Positions 37,675 through 48,140 of a stretch of 64,000 bases of DNA are shown piece by piece. Position numbers and translations under genes: made by a program. The DNA lies in contig NZ_JAYESJ010000003.1 in assembly GCF_034720595.1 (NCBI RefSeq), forward strand, positions 248,001 through 312,000. Direction: 5' to 3'. The notes below the pieces were generated by a model, which saw nothing but the letters and a program-made list of their open reading frames with translations, was not told the origin of the DNA and ran no database searches. The stretch is from Rhizobium sp. CC-YZS058. Lineage in GTDB: Bacteria; Pseudomonadota; Alphaproteobacteria; Rhizobiales; Rhizobiaceae. Each line of letters begins with the position of its first letter. Positions within the stretch are counted from its first letter, which is position 1.

Positions 37675-38709
37675 GTGAGCTCATCCATCGTACAGCGCAC
37701 GAGGCTGTCGGAGCGTCTCGGTCCGATCATCAAGGCGCCCATCGGCTTGGTGATGGGACTGATCGACAGGCCGATGCGCGCTCTGCAGAGGGCGACGGGC
37801 TTGAACGGCATGGCGCTCCTGTTCCTTGCGCCGAACATGCTCGTCTTCGGCATTTTCGTCCTGCTGCCGCTCGCCATCAATATCGTCTATTCCGCGACCG
37901 GCGGATCGGCGCTGTTCCTGCCGGAGCGCAGCTATGTCGGCCTTGCCCAGTATCGCCGCCTGTTCGACTGCGGCAATTATCTCGACCCGTTGACTTGCCA
38001 GGAAGATCCGTTCTGGACGGCGGTCGGCAACACTTTCTGGTTCGTGGTGCTGCAGGTCAGCCTCATGATCCTGGCCGCCCTCATCACCGCCCTCATTCTC
38101 AACCGCAGGCTCGCCGCGCGATCCTTCTGGCGGGCGGTGTTCTTCTTTCCCGTTCTCCTGTCGCCGGTCGTGGTCGGCCTCATCTGGCGCTGGATCCTGC
38201 AGCGGCAGGGTTTGCTGAACTTCCTCCTCTATCCGCTCGGTATCGAGCCCTACAATTGGCTGACGGACCGCGACTGGTCGTTCCTGGCGGCGGTCGGCGT
38301 TTCGCTCTGGGCGCATATGGGCTTCTACACCCTGATCCTGCTCGCCGGCCTCCAGGCCATTCCGAAGGATCTCTATGAAGCCGCCGCCATGGACGGGACG
38401 CGGCCCGGCCGTGTCTTCTGGCGCATCACCCTGCCGCTGCTCGCCCCGAACCTGATCGTCGTCATCGTCCTCGCGCTGATCCGTGCGGTCCAGGTGTTCG
38501 ACGAGGTCTACGTGCTGACGGGGGGCGGACCGGGGACCAGCACGCTTTTCCTGACGCAATATATCTACGAGACCGGCTTCGTCTCCCAGCCGCGCAATCC
38601 GGGGCTGGCCGCCGCCGCCTCGATCCTGATGGGGCTTGTGCTGGTGGTGCTGACGCTTCTGCAACTCGGGCTTGGCAAGCGCGGCGAGACGAAGGGGAGG
38701 CGTGCATGA
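37675..38709 (+). CDS. Sugar ABC transporter permease, UgpA/MalF type
   Basis: A 344-residue inner-membrane permease with six or so membrane segments (first: MALLFLAPNMLVFGIFVLLP near residue 45). The EAA-type loop is YEAAAMDGTRPGRVFWRITL near residue 240, typical of CUT1 permeases. The GTG at 37675 follows a strong GGGGAGGA ribosome site; the longer frame upstream lacks one. Its stop overlaps the second permease by ATGA. Confidence 0.9.
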   Translation: MSSSIVQRTRLSERLGPIIKAPIGLVMGLIDRPMRALQRATGLNGMALLFLAPNMLVFGIFVLLPLAINIVYSATGGSALFLPERSYVGLAQYRRLFDCGNYLDPLTCQEDPFWTAVGNTFWFVVLQVSLMILAALITALILNRRLAARSFWRAVFFFPVLLSPVVVGLIWRWILQRQGLLNFLLYPLGIEPYNWLTDRDWSFLAAVGVSLWAHMGFYTLILLAGLQAIPKDLYEAAAMDGTRPGRVFWRITLPLLAPNLIVVIVLALIRAVQVFDEVYVLTGGGPGTSTLFLTQYIYETGFVSQPRNPGLAAAASILMGLVLVVLTLLQLGLGKRGETKGRRA

Positions 38710-39773
38710 GCCGCTTCATGGGTTTCCTTCTCCGCCGCCGAGGCAGCCAGGGACAGGGCAAGGGCTGGCATTGGACGGACATCGTCACCTGGCTCTGGCT
38801 GACGGGCGGGCTGATCGTCATGTTCGGTCCGGCGCTCTGGCTGGTCTTCTCCTCCTTCAAGACCCCGGCGGCGCTCGCGGAATTTCCGCCCTCGATCCTG
38901 CCCTATGCGAACGAGCAGATCGCCGTTCCCGGCCATGAGCAGCCGCTGACGCTTTACGACGTGACATTGCCGGATGGCTCGACGAAACGGCTGGCCGAGC
39001 TCAGGCGCATCGGGCTCGTCAGCCAGATGATCGATCCCGCCGCCCCGGACGCCGCCCCTGTCCGCGTACCGATCGATCAGCGCCAGCCCGTGCGCGCGCT
39101 CTCCTTCGCGACGGAGAACTACACCGAGCCCTTCGTCCATTTCGATTTCTTCCGCTATCTCTGGAACTCGGTCTTCGTCACTGTCATGGCGACGCTCATC
39201 ACGCTCGTGGTCAATTCCATGGCTGCGTTCGCTCTGTCGAAATATGAGTTTCGCGGACGCGGCTTCGCGATGCTGATCATTCTCGCCACGTTGATGGTGC
39301 CGCTCTCGGTCATCATGGTGCCGCTCTATTCGATCATCTCCTCGCTCGGGCTGTTCAACTCGCTCTGGGGCGTGATCCTGCCGACGGTGGCGACACCCAC
39401 CGGCGTGTTCATCCTGCGCCAGTACATGCTGACGATTCCGGACGAACTGCTGGATGCCGCCCGCATGGACAAAGCCTCCGAATGGCAGATCTACTGGCGG
39501 ATCGTGCTGCCGCTGACAGCGCCGGCGCTGGCCGTTCTCGCCATCTTCTCCGTCGTCTGGCGCTGGAACGACTTCCTCTGGCCGCTTATCGTCCTGTCTC
39601 GCAAGGAGCTCTACACGCTGCAGGTGGGTCTCAGCATCTATTCCGGCGAGCTGAATGTGCAGTGGCACTTCATCCTGGCAATGACTGTCGTCACCATGAT
39701 CCCGGTCGTGCTCGTCTTCATCTTTTTGCAGCGCTTCATCACCACCGGCATTGCCGGCTCGGGCCTCAAGTAA
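38706..39773 (+). CDS. Sugar ABC transporter permease, UgpE/MalG type
   Basis: A 355-residue inner-membrane permease. The first helix (TWLWLTGGLIVMFGPALWLV) is followed by a periplasmic insert of about 100 residues before the permease core; the core has MAAFALSKYEFRGRG, VPLSVIMVPLYSI and the EAA-type loop LLDAARMDKASEWQIYWRIV near residue 240. A long insert at this point is found in some CUT1 permeases. Start and stop junctions tie it to the upstream permease and the ATPase. Confidence 0.92.
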   Translation: MSRFMGFLLRRRGSQGQGKGWHWTDIVTWLWLTGGLIVMFGPALWLVFSSFKTPAALAEFPPSILPYANEQIAVPGHEQPLTLYDVTLPDGSTKRLAELRRIGLVSQMIDPAAPDAAPVRVPIDQRQPVRALSFATENYTEPFVHFDFFRYLWNSVFVTVMATLITLVVNSMAAFALSKYEFRGRGFAMLIILATLMVPLSVIMVPLYSIISSLGLFNSLWGVILPTVATPTGVFILRQYMLTIPDELLDAARMDKASEWQIYWRIVLPLTAPALAVLAIFSVVWRWNDFLWPLIVLSRKELYTLQVGLSIYSGELNVQWHFILAMTVVTMIPVVLVFIFLQRFITTGIAGSGLK

Positions 39774-39783
39774 GGAACCGGTC

Positions 39784-40852
<1,069 letters not shown>

Positions 40853-40869
<17 letters not shown>

Positions 40870-41611
40870 CCTCACCGGGAAGACCGCGCTCGTCACCGGA
40901 GCGCGGACCGGCCTCGGCCAGGGGCTTGCCCTTGCTCTGGCCGAAGCGGGCGCCGATATTGCCGCCATCGGCTCGTCTCCCATGCCGGAGACCGAGCGGC
41001 TGATCCGTGACACCGGCCGGCGCTTCCATGCCCAGGAGGTGGATCTGTCTCGCCCCTTCGACGCCGAGCAGCATCTGGCCGCAGCCGTTTCGGTCCTCGG
41101 CGGCGTCGACATCCTCGTCAACAATGCGGGCATCATCCGACGCGCCGATCTTCTCGATGTTCAGGCGGAAGACTGGGACGCCGTGATGGATGTCAATCTC
41201 CGCTCGGCCTTCTTTCTCTCCCAGGCCGCCGCGCGGCACATGATCGCGACCGGACGGGCCGGTCGGATCGTCAACATCGCCTCCATGCTCAGCTTGGAGG
41301 GCGGCGTGCGCGTGCCGGCCTATGCGGCATCCAAGCACGGCGTGGCGGGGCTGACCAAGGCGATGGCCAACGAACTTGCGGCAAAGGCCATAACAGTGAA
41401 CGCGATTGCCCCTGGCTATATGGACACCGACAATACGGAGGCCCTGCGCAGGGATCCCGAGCGGCAGGCCCAGATCCTGGCGCGGATACCGACGGGCCGC
41501 TGGGGCCTGCCTGCCGATCTCGCCACCGCCATCCTCTTCTTCGCTGCGCCGGCATCCTCCTATGTCACCGGCACCGTGCTCCCGGTCGATGGCGGCTGGA
41601 TGGTGCGGTAG
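40853..41611 (+). CDS. kduD: 2-dehydro-3-deoxy-D-gluconate 5-dehydrogenase (SDR family)
   Basis: A short-chain dehydrogenase of 252 residues, the size of KduD, which reduces 3-deoxy-D-glycero-2,5-hexodiulosonate to 2-keto-3-deoxygluconate. It has LFDLTGKTALVTGARTGLGQ at the N-terminus, ILVNNAGIIRRADL near residue 85, the catalytic YAASKHGVAGLTKA near 155 and PGYMDTDNTEALR. The start is TTG at 40853 by the conserved N-terminal length; ATG at 40835 is an alternative. Either way it overlaps the ATPase end. Together with kduI it completes the two-step route from ketodeoxyuronate. Confidence 0.88.
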
Positions 41612-41835
41612 CAACGCTGAGGGCGAGGCCTGCCGCTTGCCAGCGCCCGCCCCGGGGTGCGTCCTCTCCGTCCCACGAAAGCGCGACTGTCAGAATTCGC
41701 ATGCCGTCCTGCCGAAATCGGCACGCGCCGCCCGTCTCGCGGTGCTAGCGAAGCGGGCGAGGTGAACGGGCGAACTGCCCGGCTGAAGGCGGCAGGCATG
41801 TCATGATGACGGCATGGAGCAGAGTGGAGAAGGCG

Positions 41836-43836
41836 ATGCGGGGGGTCGGCAGCGTTTCGCGCCGGCTGCTGCTGGTCCTCGCAATGCTGCTTGCCCATCC
41901 GCCTGCGACCGGCTTTGCGGCGGAGCGGACGCTGCTGCCGGCTGCGCACGGGCCTGTCGTGCTCGTCCTGGACGCATCCGGCAGCATGGCGGCGGCGCTC
42001 GGCAAGGAGACGCGGCTCGATGCGGCGCGGCGGGTCCTGCTGGACACGATCGCCCTCTTCCCCGACGACCGGCCGGTCGCGCTCGTCGCCTATGGCCATC
42101 GCCGCAAGCGCGACTGCGGGGATATCGAGACCCTGGCCCGGCTCGGCCCGGTGGACCGGGCGGCCATCCGCCGCTCGCTGTCGGCGCTGCAGGCGAAGGG
42201 CAAGACTCCGCTGTCGGGCGCCCTCAGCCACGCTGCCGGCCTGCTTCCGCCCAGCGGCGGCACGATCATGCTGGTCAGCGACGGGCTTGAAACATGCGCG
42301 GCCGACCCCTGCGCCGTCGCCGAGGCGCTGAAGGCCGCCCATGCCGGCCTCGTCATCCATGTCGTCGGCTTCGGTCTGGCGGAGGGCGAAATGAAGCGGC
42401 TCGCCTGCATCGCCGACAAGGGCGGCGGGCGGGCGATCGAGACACTCAGCGCAACAGGCCTGGCGAAGGCGCTTCAAACGCTCGCGGGGCCACAGACGGC
42501 CGGCCCGGACGAAGACGGGCCGGCACCGGCAAGCGAGAGGAAGCCGACAGAGCCGCCGCCACCGACGCCGAAGCCCGTGACGCTTTCGGCGGTGATCGGC
42601 GACCGGGCGGTTCCCGCCGCCGTCGCTTTCACGGTTACGGATCAAAGCGGCGCAACCGTCTATTCCGGAAAGGGCAAAGACGTCTCGCCGAGCCTCGTGC
42701 CCGGGCGCTACACTGTCCGTCTGGCCGCCAGCAATCTCGCCACGCAGACCACAGTCACCGTGACCGGCGAGCCGGACGAACGGCACAGCCTGCCGCTCGG
42801 CGCAGGTCTGGTTCGCTTCTCGGTCGTCGCAGCCGAGGGGGTGGCAATCGGCGAGACGGATCTGAAGGGTGACCCGGTCTGGACGCTTGCTGCCAGGGAC
42901 GGTCAGGCGCAGGCGAGCCTGGAGGGAGTCCTCGCGCCCGAGACGATGCTCGCCCCAGGCCGCTACGACGTGATGCTCTCGCTCGGCGGCGTCCAATCGA
43001 CGGCCGAAATCGCCGTGCGGGCCGGGGAAACCCTTCAGACCACCCTCAACCTGCGGCTTGGCAAGGTCACGCTCGAGGCCGGCCTGCCGGGTGCGAAGGC
43101 GCCGATCGAGAGCGGAACGGGCCTTTCCTGGACGCTTTCCAGCGGAAAGGCGGCCGACGACCGCAAGGCGGAGGCGGTTGCGCGGCCGACCTTCCTCGTC
43201 CCGTCAGGGCGCTATACCGCCACGCTTTCGCTTTCCGGCGCGGTGATCGAGGCGACGGCTGAGGTCGAGGAGGGGAAGACGGCTCTCGTCCATCTGGATC
43301 TCCCCTCCGCGACATTAACCCTCGAAGGCAGCCTCGGCCCTGGCGCGCCGGCCTTCACCGACTGGCGCGACGCCTCCTGGACCGTGCGGCCTGTCCGCCT
43401 CATCGGCGACATTCAGGCGGGGCCGGCGCTCGAAGACCAGCTGGAGGCCACACCCTCGCTGGTTCTGACCCCGGGCGAATGGGCGGTGACGCTCGTGTCG
43501 GGTGCCGCCCGCGTCACGCGGACCATCACGCTTGCTCCCGGCGCGAAGGGGAGGGAGCGCCTCGACCTTGACGCTAGCCGACTGTCGATCTCGGCTCAGC
43601 CAGCGCCTGGCTCCGCGCCGCCGGCCAATGTCCTTCTGTCGATCTTCCCGGCCAAGGCGGATGGCGGCTTTGCGGAGACGCCGATCGTCCAGGTCGGCAC
43701 GCCGCGCGACTACGCGACGATCCTGCCCGCGGGACGCTACCGGGTCGATGCCGCCGACGAGCAGGGGCGTAAGGGCTCAAAAACCATCGACTTGACCGAA
43801 GGTCAGTCTCCCGAAATCGGAGTGACTCTGAAATGA
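41836..43836 (+). CDS. Secreted von Willebrand factor A protein with repeated beta modules
   Basis: A 666-residue exported protein. A signal peptide (RRLLLVLAMLLAHPPATGFA) leads into a vWA domain at residues 35-225 with an intact metal-ion-dependent adhesion site (VLVLDASGSM, GKTPLSGAL, LVSDGLETC). A Pro-rich spacer follows near 235-260. The rest holds five modules, each carrying a variant of LxPGRYxVxL (LVPGRYTVRL, LAPGRYDVML, LVPSGRYTATL, LTPGEWAVTL, ILPAGRYRVD), probably beta sandwiches. I start at 41836, after GGAGAAGG; ATGs at 41803 and 41806 are alternatives. Its function is unknown; it may be a surface or periplasmic scaffold. It leads a run of exported proteins. Confidence 0.8.
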   Translation: MRGVGSVSRRLLLVLAMLLAHPPATGFAAERTLLPAAHGPVVLVLDASGSMAAALGKETRLDAARRVLLDTIALFPDDRPVALVAYGHRRKRDCGDIETLARLGPVDRAAIRRSLSALQAKGKTPLSGALSHAAGLLPPSGGTIMLVSDGLETCAADPCAVAEALKAAHAGLVIHVVGFGLAEGEMKRLACIADKGGGRAIETLSATGLAKALQTLAGPQTAGPDEDGPAPASERKPTEPPPPTPKPVTLSAVIGDRAVPAAVAFTVTDQSGATVYSGKGKDVSPSLVPGRYTVRLAASNLATQTTVTVTGEPDERHSLPLGAGLVRFSVVAAEGVAIGETDLKGDPVWTLAARDGQAQASLEGVLAPETMLAPGRYDVMLSLGGVQSTAEIAVRAGETLQTTLNLRLGKVTLEAGLPGAKAPIESGTGLSWTLSSGKAADDRKAEAVARPTFLVPSGRYTATLSLSGAVIEATAEVEEGKTALVHLDLPSATLTLEGSLGPGAPAFTDWRDASWTVRPVRLIGDIQAGPALEDQLEATPSLVLTPGEWAVTLVSGAARVTRTITLAPGAKGRERLDLDASRLSISAQPAPGSAPPANVLLSIFPAKADGGFAETPIVQVGTPRDYATILPAGRYRVDAADEQGRKGSKTIDLTEGQSPEIGVTLK

Positions 43837-43929
43837 CGATCCAATGGCAGCGCCTCGAACCGGCTCTGTACGGGCACCACGGGCATCCTGTCCCTTTGCT
43901 TTAGGACCCGCACAACACGGAGATATCGC

Positions 43930-45123
43930 ATGAAACGCCTGCTCATCCTCTGCTCGTTGCTCATGTGCGGTGTGGCTATGGCCGAGCCTGTCGCGCCGGT
44001 TCCCCCACCGTAGAGAGCGACGAAGAATCTGCAACTTCTCTCTCCCTACTCGGAGCCGGGCCTCGCCCTCGAAGCTAGCGAATTCACTGGTCAGATGTAT
44101 GAGTACACTATGCTCGCCTCTGATTGGTTCAATCAGGCAAACGAGAGCTTTGTCTTGCTCGAAGGCAAGGTGAAGAACCTTGAGGAGGAGGTTGACGACC
44201 TGAAGAACCGCGTCGCGCAGCTGGAAGCTGCCCAGCCCGGCGGCAAACCTCAGCCCGATCCCAGGATTGATAACTTAATTGCCCGGGTCGAAGCGCTGGA
44301 GAAGGCCAAGGGTACGGTGAGCGCCCCCTTCAAGGTGGTCAGCGCTGGCGGAAAGACGCTCTTCCAGGTCGATTCCTATGGCAACAGCCTGTTTCAGGGC
44401 GCGACCGGAGATGGCCTGATCCATGTCGGCTTTGTCGGCAACGGCGCGTCGGTTTCAGCGATCAGCCCGGATGGCGGCTTTGCGGCCAGCATCGGGGAAA
44501 GCGGCGGCATGCTGCAGGTCCAGAGCGCGGAAGCCAAGACCAGCGCCTACGTGCTCGCCAGCGACAAGGCCGGTCTCCATCTGACATCGGGCGAGAAACA
44601 CGCGGATCTTGCAGCGGACGAGGATCTTTTCGGCCTTAAGCTCAGCCGGGGCGAAAAGCCCGCCGCCTCCTTCGGCACGCTGCCCGGCAAGGGTGTGGCA
44701 CTGCGGCTCTTCAACGAGGCGGGAGATCAGGTGGTGTCGGCCGGGCCCAATCCGGCCAAGGGCGATGCCGGCCTCGTCAGCGTCGGCGCCGGCAGCAAGA
44801 CGGCGGCCTGGATCTTGGCCGAGGCCGATGGATCGGGCTTGGCGCAGGTCTTTGCGGCCGATGGCACGGGAGCGGCAGCCCTGGTCGGCAAGGAGCGCGC
44901 CGCGGTCGCCTATAACCAGGCCGGCAATCCGGTCGCCACCATCTCCAAGAGCGGCAAATCCGAGGGCGGCACGGTGGTCGCCCGCAACCCGGATGGCGAC
45001 GGCATCTTCGCCGCCGGCTTTGCGGCCGAGTATGGCGGCGGCGAGGCCTGCGTCTGGCGCGCAAAACGCAGCAACACCTTCTGCCTCGGCCTTGGAATGC
45101 CGGGCATGGGTGTCGGCAAATGA
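43930..45123 (+). pseudogene. Secreted coiled-coil protein interrupted by an in-frame amber codon
   Basis: From the ATG at 43930 (GGAG seven bases upstream) a clean signal peptide is encoded (MKRLLILCSLLMCGVAMAEP), then a TAG stop at 44011-44013. The same frame continues with no further stop for 369 codons to 45123. The downstream part has a coiled coil (VKNLEEEVDDLKNRVAQLEA, about 44170-44230) and a Gly/Ala-rich beta-repeat region with GGG and DG motifs. Without the stop this would be one 397-residue exported protein. The ATG at 44095 could give an unexported remnant. It may be a real nonsense mutation, a sequencing error or, less likely, readthrough. Confidence 0.7.
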
Positions 45124-45157
45124 CGATCCTTGACCTCAAGAAAAAGGCAATGACCGC

Positions 45158-45664
45158 ATGAGATCTCTGCGCGGAACGACCGCTTTGCTGACCTGTTTCC
45201 TCCTGACCGCCGCGCCCTCCAGGGCCGCGTCGGACTGCCAGCCGATCTACGATGCCTATGCCGCCATGTTCCAGAAGCCGGCGGTCAAACGAACGATCAC
45301 GACGCCTGGCATGGCGGCTCCGGTGGAGATGGTCCTGACGCCGGACGCGATTTACAGCCGTATCGGGGCCAAGGACAGCTGGGGGAAGGTAGAGCTCGAT
45401 GCGGCGACGCGTTCGGTGATGAGGACGGGTACGCCGTCGCCGGAGACGGTGACCGAGTGCCGGCGTATTGGCCCGAGCGAAAGTGAGGGCGTCACCGCTA
45501 CGGCCTATGAGTTCACGCCTGCGACGATGAGCGGAAATGCGCCGGGCGAGAAGATCACGGTTGTGCTCGACGACACAACCGGTCTTCCCCTTTCCGAAAC
45601 AGCGCTGAAGGCCGGCACGAAGGTGACGAACGTCTATGACGGCGTCACGATTCCCTCCCAGTGA
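45158..45664 (+). CDS. Hypothetical secreted protein, 168 residues
   Basis: A small exported protein with a signal peptide (LRGTTALLTCFLLTAAPSRA, cut before ASDC) and two cysteines in the mature part (SDCQPIYD and TECRRIG) that could form a disulfide. The rest alternates short beta-type stretches (KRTITTPGMAAPVEMVLTPD). No family recognised. It follows the interrupted coiled-coil gene by 34 bases, and its stop overlaps the next start (GTGA), suggesting a common envelope function. Confidence 0.65.
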   Translation: MRSLRGTTALLTCFLLTAAPSRAASDCQPIYDAYAAMFQKPAVKRTITTPGMAAPVEMVLTPDAIYSRIGAKDSWGKVELDAATRSVMRTGTPSPETVTECRRIGPSESEGVTATAYEFTPATMSGNAPGEKITVVLDDTTGLPLSETALKAGTKVTNVYDGVTIPSQ

Positions 45665-46134
45665 GCCGGGATCGGCAAAAGCGGGGTCGGGAGGCGAGGG
45701 AAAGGCGGCTCATCCCCTTTCACGCAACCTTTCTCGCGATCGTCGCTCCACCGCTGGCCGCTGCTCTGTGCCTTCGGGTTCTGGGCGCCGAACCGGTGGG
45801 CTTCCGCCTTCTGGCAAGCGTGCTCGCGCCCGCCTACCTGCTCGGCGCCGTGCCGGCTTTTCTGGGCGGGCGACTCGACCGGACGCTCGCGGAGCGCGGC
45901 GCCACCGTCCTTGCCCGCCTGCTTGTCGCAGCCCTCTTCGGCGGCGGCCTCGGCCTCGTGATCCTGCTGCCGCTTTACCTTGCGGGGTCGATCCACGGGA
46001 CCATGCCACTGCTGGTGCCGGCCGCCTCCGGCCTTGCTGCCGTGGTGACGCTCGGGCTCGCCATGAGCCTTGCTTGGATGCTCGCCAGGATGAATGGCAA
46101 CAAGCGAACGCGGGAGACCACGAATGATGCGTGA
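45661..46134 (+). CDS. Hypothetical integral membrane protein, 157 residues
   Basis: A basic N-terminus (MSRDRQKRGREARERR) is followed by about four hydrophobic segments (FHATFLAIVAPPLAAALCLR; LLASVLAPAYLLGAVPAFLG; LARLLVAALFGGGLGLVILL; GLAAVVTLGLAMSLAWMLA). No known family. The GTG start at 45661 overlaps the upstream stop; the stop overlaps the next gene by 11 bases. It is likely co-translated with its secreted neighbours. Confidence 0.65.
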   Translation: MSRDRQKRGREARERRLIPFHATFLAIVAPPLAAALCLRVLGAEPVGFRLLASVLAPAYLLGAVPAFLGGRLDRTLAERGATVLARLLVAALFGGGLGLVILLPLYLAGSIHGTMPLLVPAASGLAAVVTLGLAMSLAWMLARMNGNKRTRETTNDA

Positions 46135-46618
46135 CCACAGCCTGTCCCAAAAGGCCGGTCTTGTGGCGGTGCTGATGCCGATGATCTTGGTCTTCTCACC
46201 ACCGCCGGCCTACAGCGGGAACCCGCCTCCGACAGCGCCGGCACGGCACGGCTCGGTTCACGATGTCGAACGAGGCGATCCCGAGCGAAAGGCCATTCTC
46301 GACGCCGTGCGGGCGGCGAATGCTGACCTGAACGACCGTGTCCCGATCGTCTTTCTTGTCGAACGCCTGCGGAGCGACGGGCGCGTCGCCTATTTCCGCG
46401 GCGGCGTTCGACGCAAGACCGACGGTCTGCCGCTCGACCGTCGGACCTGGGGAGAGTGCGAACAGGAGCCGGACACCGCAATTCTCGAAGCGCTTCTTGT
46501 AAAGCGGTCGGGGCGCTGGCAGGCGATCAAGGCCAACCGCTGCGCCGACGACGTGTTCCTCAACGAGCAGGAGCGCGTTTCCTATGCGGCGCTCATCGGG
46601 GATGACCCGGCCCGCTGA
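46124..46618 (+). CDS. Hypothetical secreted protein, 164 residues
   Basis: An exported protein with an N-terminal hydrophobic stretch (AGLVAVLMPMILVFSPPPAY) likely to be a signal peptide, then a mixed domain including NDRVPIVFLVERLRSDGRVA and two cysteines (WGECEQEP, ANRCADD) near residues 115 and 145. The start ATG at 46124 overlaps the upstream gene. Function unknown; last of the tight run that begins at 45158. Confidence 0.6.
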   Translation: MMRDHSLSQKAGLVAVLMPMILVFSPPPAYSGNPPPTAPARHGSVHDVERGDPERKAILDAVRAANADLNDRVPIVFLVERLRSDGRVAYFRGGVRRKTDGLPLDRRTWGECEQEPDTAILEALLVKRSGRWQAIKANRCADDVFLNEQERVSYAALIGDDPAR

Positions 46619-46686
46619 TTTCAACCCGGACGTTTCGTGCCCCATCACCGCCGTCGCTTCGTCCCTTCGAGGCACGATGGCAAGGT

Positions 46687-46705
46687 TTTACGGAATCGAC
46701 GTAAA
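46687..46705. promoter_or_regulatory. Inverted repeat upstream of TadG-like gene
   Basis: TTTACG and CGTAAA form an inverted repeat with a 7-base spacer, 83 bases before the TadG-like start. The surrounding stretch (46680-46745) is AT-rich and probably holds the promoter, but I see no clear -35/-10. Candidate operator only. Confidence 0.3.
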
Positions 46706-46787
46706 CAATTGATTTCGTAATGAGCAATTAACTCATCAGGCCCAGAATATCGGTCGTCACCTTCATTCTCCATGTCAGGATCAGACC

Positions 46788-48140
46788 ATGTTTTGGGGCG
46801 ATCGCGCCGGCAATATCAGTATCACCTTTGCCGTCATGCTGGTTCCGCTGCTTGCCGTGGTCGGCATGGGCGTTGACCTGTCGGTCGCCATGTCGCGCCG
46901 GGCAGAGCTGCAGGGGGCTGCCGATGCCGGCGTCCTCGCCGCAGCCTCGCTCGCCACCTCCGACAAGGACGCGATGAAGAAGGAGGTCGCCAAGACCTTC
47001 AAGGCCAATCTTCGTGCCGACCTGGTCGGTAGCGCCGTCGTCGATTCGCTGACCGTCTCCACGGACAATTTCATCACCATGACGGTCAGCAGCCAGGTGC
47101 CGCTGACGATCGGCCGCATCGCCTTCGGCAAGACGGTGGAGATCAAGGCGACGGCGCAGGCGGTGCGGGGCGATTACCAGAAAGCCGAGATCGCCATGGT
47201 GCTGGATAACACCTATTCCATGACCGGGCAGAAGCTGACCGATCTGAAATCGGCGGCCAACGCACTGCTCGATGTGTTCCAGAAGGCGAACAATCCCAAT
47301 GTGCGGCTGTCGCTCGTGCCCTTCTCGCGCTACGTCAATGTCGGTCTCGGCAATCGCGGCAAGCCATGGCTCTCCGTGCAGGACGATTATTCGACGACGA
47401 AGAACGTGTGCACCACCTCGCGGCCGGTGACCTCCAAATCCGGCTGCCGGACGGTGACGACGACGGGGTCCAATGATGGCGTTCAGACGACGTCGACGCG
47501 CGAGCAGTGCGACAGCTACACCTATGGCGAGCCGGTGACGACCTGCAAGAACCAGACCACGGACTATAAGTGGAGCGGGTGCGTCGGCTCGCGCGCCTCG
47601 CCGCTCGACGTCTCGGACACGGCACCGACGAACAAATATACCGGGCTGCTCGCCACCAGCTGCGGATCGGCGCTGATGCCGCTCACCAGCAACTACGCGG
47701 CGCTCCGCACCGCCGTCTCGAAGATGGTCGCCAACAACGAAACCTATATTCCGGCCGGGATCCTGTGGGGCTGGAACACGCTATCGGTCGAAGAGCCGCT
47801 CAACGAGGCCGCGCCGAAGGGCGCCGACGTGACGAAATATCTGATCGTCATGACCGATGGGGCGAACACGCTGTCGCCCAACAAGTCCAACTACACGCTT
47901 CACACCGGCACGGATGCCGCCAAGGCCGATCAGCTGATGGGCAATGTCTGCGGCAATGCCAAGATGGCCGGCATCACCATCTTCACCGTCGCCGTCGGCG
48001 TCTCCCCCTCCGCCTCCTCCGCTTTGTCCGCCTGCGCCAGCGATGGCTCGAAGGCCTACACCGTCGAGCAATCCTCCAAACTGGTCGACATCTTCCGCCA
48101 GATCGCCAGCCAGATCATGACGCCGCGGCTGACGCAGTAG
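46788..48140 (+). CDS. TadG-like pilus-associated protein with von Willebrand A domain
   Basis: A 450-residue membrane-anchored protein. The N-terminus is a TadE/TadG-type helix (ISITFAVMLVPLLAVVGMGV) followed by AMSRRAELQGAADAGVLAAA. A vWA domain begins near residue 130 (AEIAMVLDNTYSMTGQKL, a metal-site variant with DNTYS) and continues with LIVMTDGANTLS near 358. An insert around residues 200-270 carries six cysteines (CTTSRP, GCRTV, QCDSY, TTCKN, SGCVG and one more near 288). TadG proteins are linked to Flp pilus assembly or to the cell surface; no other tad gene is present here. Confidence 0.75.
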   Translation: MFWGDRAGNISITFAVMLVPLLAVVGMGVDLSVAMSRRAELQGAADAGVLAAASLATSDKDAMKKEVAKTFKANLRADLVGSAVVDSLTVSTDNFITMTVSSQVPLTIGRIAFGKTVEIKATAQAVRGDYQKAEIAMVLDNTYSMTGQKLTDLKSAANALLDVFQKANNPNVRLSLVPFSRYVNVGLGNRGKPWLSVQDDYSTTKNVCTTSRPVTSKSGCRTVTTTGSNDGVQTTSTREQCDSYTYGEPVTTCKNQTTDYKWSGCVGSRASPLDVSDTAPTNKYTGLLATSCGSALMPLTSNYAALRTAVSKMVANNETYIPAGILWGWNTLSVEEPLNEAAPKGADVTKYLIVMTDGANTLSPNKSNYTLHTGTDAAKADQLMGNVCGNAKMAGITIFTVAVGVSPSASSALSACASDGSKAYTVEQSSKLVDIFRQIASQIMTPRLTQ

